Source: an uncultured Eubacteriales bacterium (GTDB taxonomy: Bacteria; Bacillota; Clostridia; Oscillospirales; Butyricicoccaceae). Taken from it: DNA of 56,998 nucleotides. The DNA lies in the NCBI GenBank assembly GCA_910585875.1, contig CAJUIK010000007.1, forward strand, positions 6,152 to 63,149, read 5' to 3'. This document shows, piece by piece, positions 53,704-56,998 of the stretch. The position numbers were made by a program, and so were the translations under genes. The notes under the pieces were generated by a model, which was not told where the DNA came from, did no database searches, and worked only from the letters and a program-made list of their open reading frames with translations. Numbering within the stretch: position 1 is the stretch's first letter; every line of letters starts with the position of its first letter.

Positions 53704-55899
53704 TTAACGGGCGCCGCGGCCGCCCGGCCCGAGGGTTCCCGGGGAAACCGCCAGGGAGATCCGGCGTTTGGAGACGTCTGCTTCCAGGACGACGACAGAG
53801 ATCTGGTCGCCCACGGCCACAACCTCGGAGGGATGGCGGATAAACCGGTCGGACAGCTTGGAGATATGGACTAAGCCGTCCTGATGGACGCCGATATCCA
53901 CAAAGGCGCCGAAATCCGCCACATTGCGGATCACGCCGGTCAGCTCCATGCCGGGCTTCAGGTCCTCAACGCTCAGCACGTCGGCCCGCAGCAGGGGCGG
54001 GGGCAGCTGATCCCGGGGGTCCCGGCCGGGCTTCTGCAGCTCTTCCACAATGTCCAGCAGGGTGGGCAACCCCACGCCGCAGCGGGCCGCGGCGGTTTCC
54101 GGGCCGATTTCCTGGAGCTTGCCAGGCAGAGCCGCCATGGCCGGTTTGCCCGCGTCGGCTAGGGAAAAGCCGCATAAATCCAGCAGCGCCTGGGCCGCCG
54201 GATAGGATTCCGGGTGAACGGCGGTGTTGTCCAACAGGTTTTCGCCGCCGGGGATGCGTAAAAAGCCGGCGCACTGCTCAAAGGTCTTGGGCCCCAGCTT
54301 GGGCGTTTTCAGCAGCGCCTTGCGGTTGGGGAAGGGGCCGTTTTCCGCCCGATAGGCCGTGATGTTTTTGGCCACGGTTTTGCTGATGCCCGCGACCCGC
54401 TCCAGCAGGGCGGGGGAGGCGGAGTTGAGATCCACGCCCACAGCGTTGACGCAATCCTCCACCACGCCGTCCAGGGCTTGGCTCAGCCGGGCCTGAGGCA
54501 TATCGTGCTGATATTGTCCCACGCCGATGGATTTGGGGTCGATTTTCACCAGCTCCGCCAGCGGGTCTTGGAAGCGGCGGGCGATGGAAACCGCCGAACG
54601 CAGCGTCACGTCAAACTCCGGAAACTCCTGAGCCGCTAGAGGGGAGGCGGAATAGACCGAAGCCCCCGCCTCGCTGACTACCATATAAGAAAGGCCTCCG
54701 CCGTATTCCTTGATGAATTCCGCCGCGAAAATCTCCGTCTCCCGGGAGGCCGTGCCGTTGCCGATGGCGAAGCAGTCCACATGGTGTTTGCCGCACAGAC
54801 GGCTCAAGGCGGCTTTGGCCTCGGCGGTTTTTTCATAGGGCTTTGTGGGGTAAATCACGTCGGTTTCCAGCACATGGCCGAAGGGGTCTACGACCGCCAG
54901 CTTGCAGCCCGCCCGGTAGCCAGGATCCAGGGCCAGCACGGTCTTGCCCCGGACGGGAGGCTGCATCAGCAGCGGCCGGAGGTTGGCGGCAAAGGCCCGG
55001 ATGGCCTGCTCTTCGGCCGCTTCCGTCAGCTCGGCCCGGGCTTCCCGCTCCAGGGAGGGGAAGAGCAGCCGCTTCCAGCCGTCCTCCGCCGCTTGGCGGA
55101 CAAGCTCGGCATAGCGTCCGCCGGGCCGGAGGGCGAACTGCTCCACAATCCGCAGGGCCCCGGCCTGGTCGGGCTCCACAGACAGCTTCAACGCCTGCTC
55201 CCGCTCGCCCCGGTTCAAGGCCAGCGTCTGGTAGCCCTTCAGCCGGGAGAGCTTTTCCGAGAAATCATAATAGAGCCGGTAGACCGTGTCCTGCTCCCCG
55301 GCGGCCTTGGATCGCAGAACGCCGGTCCGGCGGATATGGACCCGCAGACGCTTGCGCAGGGCGGCGTCTTCGGCCAGCTCTTCCGCGATGATATCCTGGG
55401 CGCCGGCCAGGGCCTGTCCGGGGGTTTCCACCCCTTTTTCCGGGCAGAGGTAGCCCGCGGCCAGCTGGGCCGGGTCCGCCGGTCCTTTGCCTTGGCGCAG
55501 GGCTTGGGCCAGGGGCGCCAGGCCCTGTTCCCGGGCGGCGCTGGCCCGGGTGCGGCGCTTGGGGCGGTAGGGCAGGTAGAGATCCTCCACCTCGGCCAGG
55601 GAGGAGGCGGCGTCGATGGCGGCGGCCAGCTCCGGCGTCAGAGCGCCTTGGGCCTCAATGGCCTCCTTCACCTGCCGGCGGCGCTGGGCCAGGCCCCGCA
55701 GATACTCCAGCCGCTCCGCCAGCAGGCGGATGGCTTGGTCGTCCATGCCCCCGTGCTGCTCTTTGCGGTAACGGGCGATAAAAGGCGCCGTGGCGCCCTC
55801 GTCCAGCAGGCGGATCACTGCCCGGACGCATTCCGGCTTGGCGGAAAGCTCCTGGGCCAGCAGGCCCGCGATATACTCCAGCTCTTCTGTCTGTTCCAT
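53704..55899 (-). CDS. tex: Tex-family RNA-binding transcription accessory protein
   Basis: A 731-residue Tex protein. Order: N-terminal helical region (ATAPFIARYRKEQHGGMDD), a YqgF/RNase-H-like domain with VLALDPGYRAGCKLAVVD and the FAIGNGTASRETE segment, helix-hairpin-helix modules (LNSASPALLERVAGISKTVAKNI and PNRKALLKTPKLGPKTFEQCAGFLRI), and a C-terminal S1 domain (GMELTGVIRNVADFGAFVDIGVHQDGLVHISKLSD). It binds RNA and affects transcription. The length is usual. AAGGAG is 8 bases before the start and a good promoter lies upstream. The tail is Gly/Arg-rich. Confidence 0.97.
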   Translation of the reverse strand: MEQTEELEYIAGLLAQELSAKPECVRAVIRLLDEGATAPFIARYRKEQHGGMDDQAIRLLAERLEYLRGLAQRRRQVKEAIEAQGALTPELAAAIDAASSLAEVEDLYLPYRPKRRTRASAAREQGLAPLAQALRQGKGPADPAQLAAGYLCPEKGVETPGQALAGAQDIIAEELAEDAALRKRLRVHIRRTGVLRSKAAGEQDTVYRLYYDFSEKLSRLKGYQTLALNRGEREQALKLSVEPDQAGALRIVEQFALRPGGRYAELVRQAAEDGWKRLLFPSLEREARAELTEAAEEQAIRAFAANLRPLLMQPPVRGKTVLALDPGYRAGCKLAVVDPFGHVLETDVIYPTKPYEKTAEAKAALSRLCGKHHVDCFAIGNGTASRETEIFAAEFIKEYGGGLSYMVVSEAGASVYSASPLAAQEFPEFDVTLRSAVSIARRFQDPLAELVKIDPKSIGVGQYQHDMPQARLSQALDGVVEDCVNAVGVDLNSASPALLERVAGISKTVAKNITAYRAENGPFPNRKALLKTPKLGPKTFEQCAGFLRIPGGENLLDNTAVHPESYPAAQALLDLCGFSLADAGKPAMAALPGKLQEIGPETAAARCGVGLPTLLDIVEELQKPGRDPRDQLPPPLLRADVLSVEDLKPGMELTGVIRNVADFGAFVDIGVHQDGLVHISKLSDRFIRHPSEVVAVGDQISVVVLEADVSKRRISLAVSPGTLGPGGRGAR

Positions 55900-55945
55900 C
55901 TATAGTCTCCTTATCTGTCTCGCTCCAAATGGTGTTTTCGCATCT

Positions 55946-55974
55946 ATTATACCGCTGGCGGCGGCCTGGGGCAA
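55946..55974 (-). promoter_or_regulatory. Promoter of tex
   Basis: On the minus strand, TTGCCC and TATAAT are 17 bp apart, about 47 bases before the tex start. Confidence 0.65.
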
Positions 55975-55992
55975 GATTATCCCTATCGGCGC

Positions 55993-56021
55993 TTGCCGGC
56001 GGACGGTTTCAGTGATAAAAT
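55993..56021 (+). promoter_or_regulatory. Possible promoter of the Spo0A-like gene
   Basis: TTGCCG (55993-55998) and TAAAAT (56016-56021) are 17 bp apart, with about 38 bases to the start codon. It is adjacent to the divergent tex promoter. Confidence 0.5.
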
Positions 56022-56059
56022 TGTGGATAGAAAAATAGACTAAAGGCGGAGCCAAACAG

Positions 56060-56878
56060 ATGAACATAATCAACACAATTTTAATTGAAGACAACCAAGC
56101 GGAATGCTGGGCTCTGCTGGAGGCCGCAAAGGAGTATCCCGAAATCGCCGTTACTGCGGTGACGGACAGCGCCATCCAGGCCGCCAATCTGCTGGCCCAG
56201 CATGAATTTCACGCCATGATCGTAGATTTAGACCTGCCCGAGGGCGACGGAATCAACCTGATCTGCGATCTGCCGTCCTATTGCCCCAAATCCCGTCCGC
56301 TGGTGTTGGTGACGACCTGCGTCACCTCCGAAACTGTTTTCCGCTGCCTGCGGGCCTATGGGGCGGATCACATTATGCGCAAGGGCGACCCGGCCTATAA
56401 CGCCAATTACGTCATGCAGACCCTGGCCCGCATAGCGCCTTACCGGAACCCGACGCCCAACCTGCCGGCAGTCAGCTGGGCGCAGGCTTTTTCGCCGGAG
56501 GAAATGCGCCGGCAAAACGTGTTGGACCGCATCGGCCGGATGCTGGTTTCCTATGGCGCCCGGCCCAATCTGGACGGATACGATTTCATCATCGAGGCCG
56601 TCAAAGCCTTTATGGAAACCGGCGGCCCGCCGCCCTCCTTATCCAAAGAGGTGTACCCCGCCATCGCCCGGCGATATGGCAAAAGCGCCGCCAGCGTGGA
56701 GCATTCCATCCGCCATACCATCGAGAAGATGTGGAGCGCCCATCCCCAGCGGATGCGGAGCGACGGCATCCCCTGGGACCCCAAGACAGGAAAATGCACC
56801 AACGGCTGCCTCTGCCGCTTTCTTGCAGCCCAATTTCGGGCGGATTACCGCGGCCAGGTGACGGGAGAAGACAAATAA
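56060..56878 (+). CDS. Spo0A-like response regulator
   Basis: A 272-residue protein. The N-terminal receiver domain has the acidic IEDNQ (residues 9-13), the phosphoacceptor Asp in MIVDLDLPEGDG (about 53-57), TTCVT and the Lys in IMRKGDP. A linker leads to a Spo0A C-terminal DNA-binding domain: YGARPNLDGYDFIIEAVKAF, LSKEVYPAIARRYGKSAASVEHSIRHTIEKMW. The last section, normally KPTNSEF, is KCTNGCLCRF with three closely spaced cysteines. The overall sequence is more divergent than typical Spo0A, so it may be a paralogue controlling other developmental genes. GGCGGAG is 10 bases before the start; a strong terminator follows directly. Confidence 0.85.
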   Translation: MNIINTILIEDNQAECWALLEAAKEYPEIAVTAVTDSAIQAANLLAQHEFHAMIVDLDLPEGDGINLICDLPSYCPKSRPLVLVTTCVTSETVFRCLRAYGADHIMRKGDPAYNANYVMQTLARIAPYRNPTPNLPAVSWAQAFSPEEMRRQNVLDRIGRMLVSYGARPNLDGYDFIIEAVKAFMETGGPPPSLSKEVYPAIARRYGKSAASVEHSIRHTIEKMWSAHPQRMRSDGIPWDPKTGKCTNGCLCRFLAAQFRADYRGQVTGEDK

Positions 56879-56900
56879 GCCCCCGAAAGGGGGCTTTTTT
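56879..56900 (+). terminator. Intrinsic terminator of the Spo0A-like gene
   Basis: Perfect 6-bp stem GCCCCC/GGGGGC with a GAAA tetraloop and T6, starting at the base after the stop codon. Confidence 0.92.
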
Positions 56901-56914
56901 GCGCTGAAAAATTG

Positions 56915-56973
56915 CAAAAACAAAAAAAGACGGGCGGTTGCAAGAAAGTATACCTTTCTGCAACCTTCCGTCT
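56915..56973 (-). terminator. Large imperfect hairpin, probable terminator of a minus-strand gene beyond the window
   Basis: AGACGG...GGTTGCA...GAAAG (56928-56949) pairs with CTTTC...GCAACC...CCGTCT (56954-56973), giving about 18 bp with small bulges around a TATAC centre. Read on the minus strand it is followed by T7 G T5. The gene it would serve lies to the right of the window. Confidence 0.7.
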
Positions 56974-56998
56974 TCTCATTTACAGACTAACAATAGCA

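Overview
This window looks like a chromosomal segment of a Gram-positive, anaerobic, probably spore-forming member of the Clostridia with an unusually GC-rich genome. The evidence is a sortase-anchored surface protein with an NPKTG motif, a Spo0A-type response regulator, strong AGGAGG ribosome-binding sites, many T-tailed intrinsic terminators, a ferredoxin-fused EtfA next to a GlcD-type dehydrogenase, a fused Fe-S serine-dehydratase-like protein, and a (C)GCAxxG_C_C-type redox protein. A GC-rich gut lineage such as Oscillospiraceae is my inference. No rRNA, tRNA, CRISPR array, transposase or prophage gene is visible.

Layout from left to right: the 3' part of a cell-wall-anchored adhesin-like protein; a DUF5713 gene, a decayed VOC/glyoxalase gene and a MerR regulator (3-4.4 kb); three small proteins of unknown function, then sbcDC (4.5-9.7 kb); a MATE exporter (10-11.6 kb); a membrane dipeptidase and an atypical cysteine-synthase-like protein (11.6-13.7 kb); a serine-synthesis operon of class V aminotransferase, serA and DUF1015 (13.9-17.3 kb). 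A histidine-phosphatase-like gene, trmB and a RyR-domain gene on the minus strand then face, across two back-to-back promoters, a DHH phosphoesterase, a TIR-Sel1 protein, a YitT-type membrane protein and a degenerate transglutaminase-like lipoprotein on the plus strand (17.4-26.2 kb). Next are a prolyl-tRNA editing protein, a serine hydrolase and small proteins (26.4-29.4 kb), an etfA-etfB-glcD operon divergent from an AraC regulator (29.4-34 kb), murC (34-35.6 kb), and cobO, an aldo/keto reductase-ferredoxin fusion and the serine-dehydratase-like gene (36-39.3 kb).

From 48.6 down to 39.4 kb runs a nearly complete aromatic amino acid operon on the minus strand: aroF-tyrA-aroB-aroA-aroC-pheA-aroE/aroK fusion-aroQ-sfsA. 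Most genes overlap by 1-23 bases. In front of aroF I see a full attenuation-type leader: a TTTACA-17-TATTCT promoter, a 35-codon leader peptide with 12 Phe/Tyr codons, an 11-bp inverted repeat that brackets those codons, and a T7-tailed terminator just before aroF. The right end carries a polysaccharide flippase, unknown membrane proteins, an MFS transporter, tex and a divergent Spo0A-like regulator.

Two observations stand out. One is the RyR / DHH / TIR-Sel1 gene set, which has the domain make-up of a nucleotide-signalling or defence locus. The other is the Phe/Tyr attenuator that appears to control the whole shikimate-to-Phe/Tyr pathway in one transcript. Functions are assigned by recognising motifs and family resemblance by eye; no searches were run.
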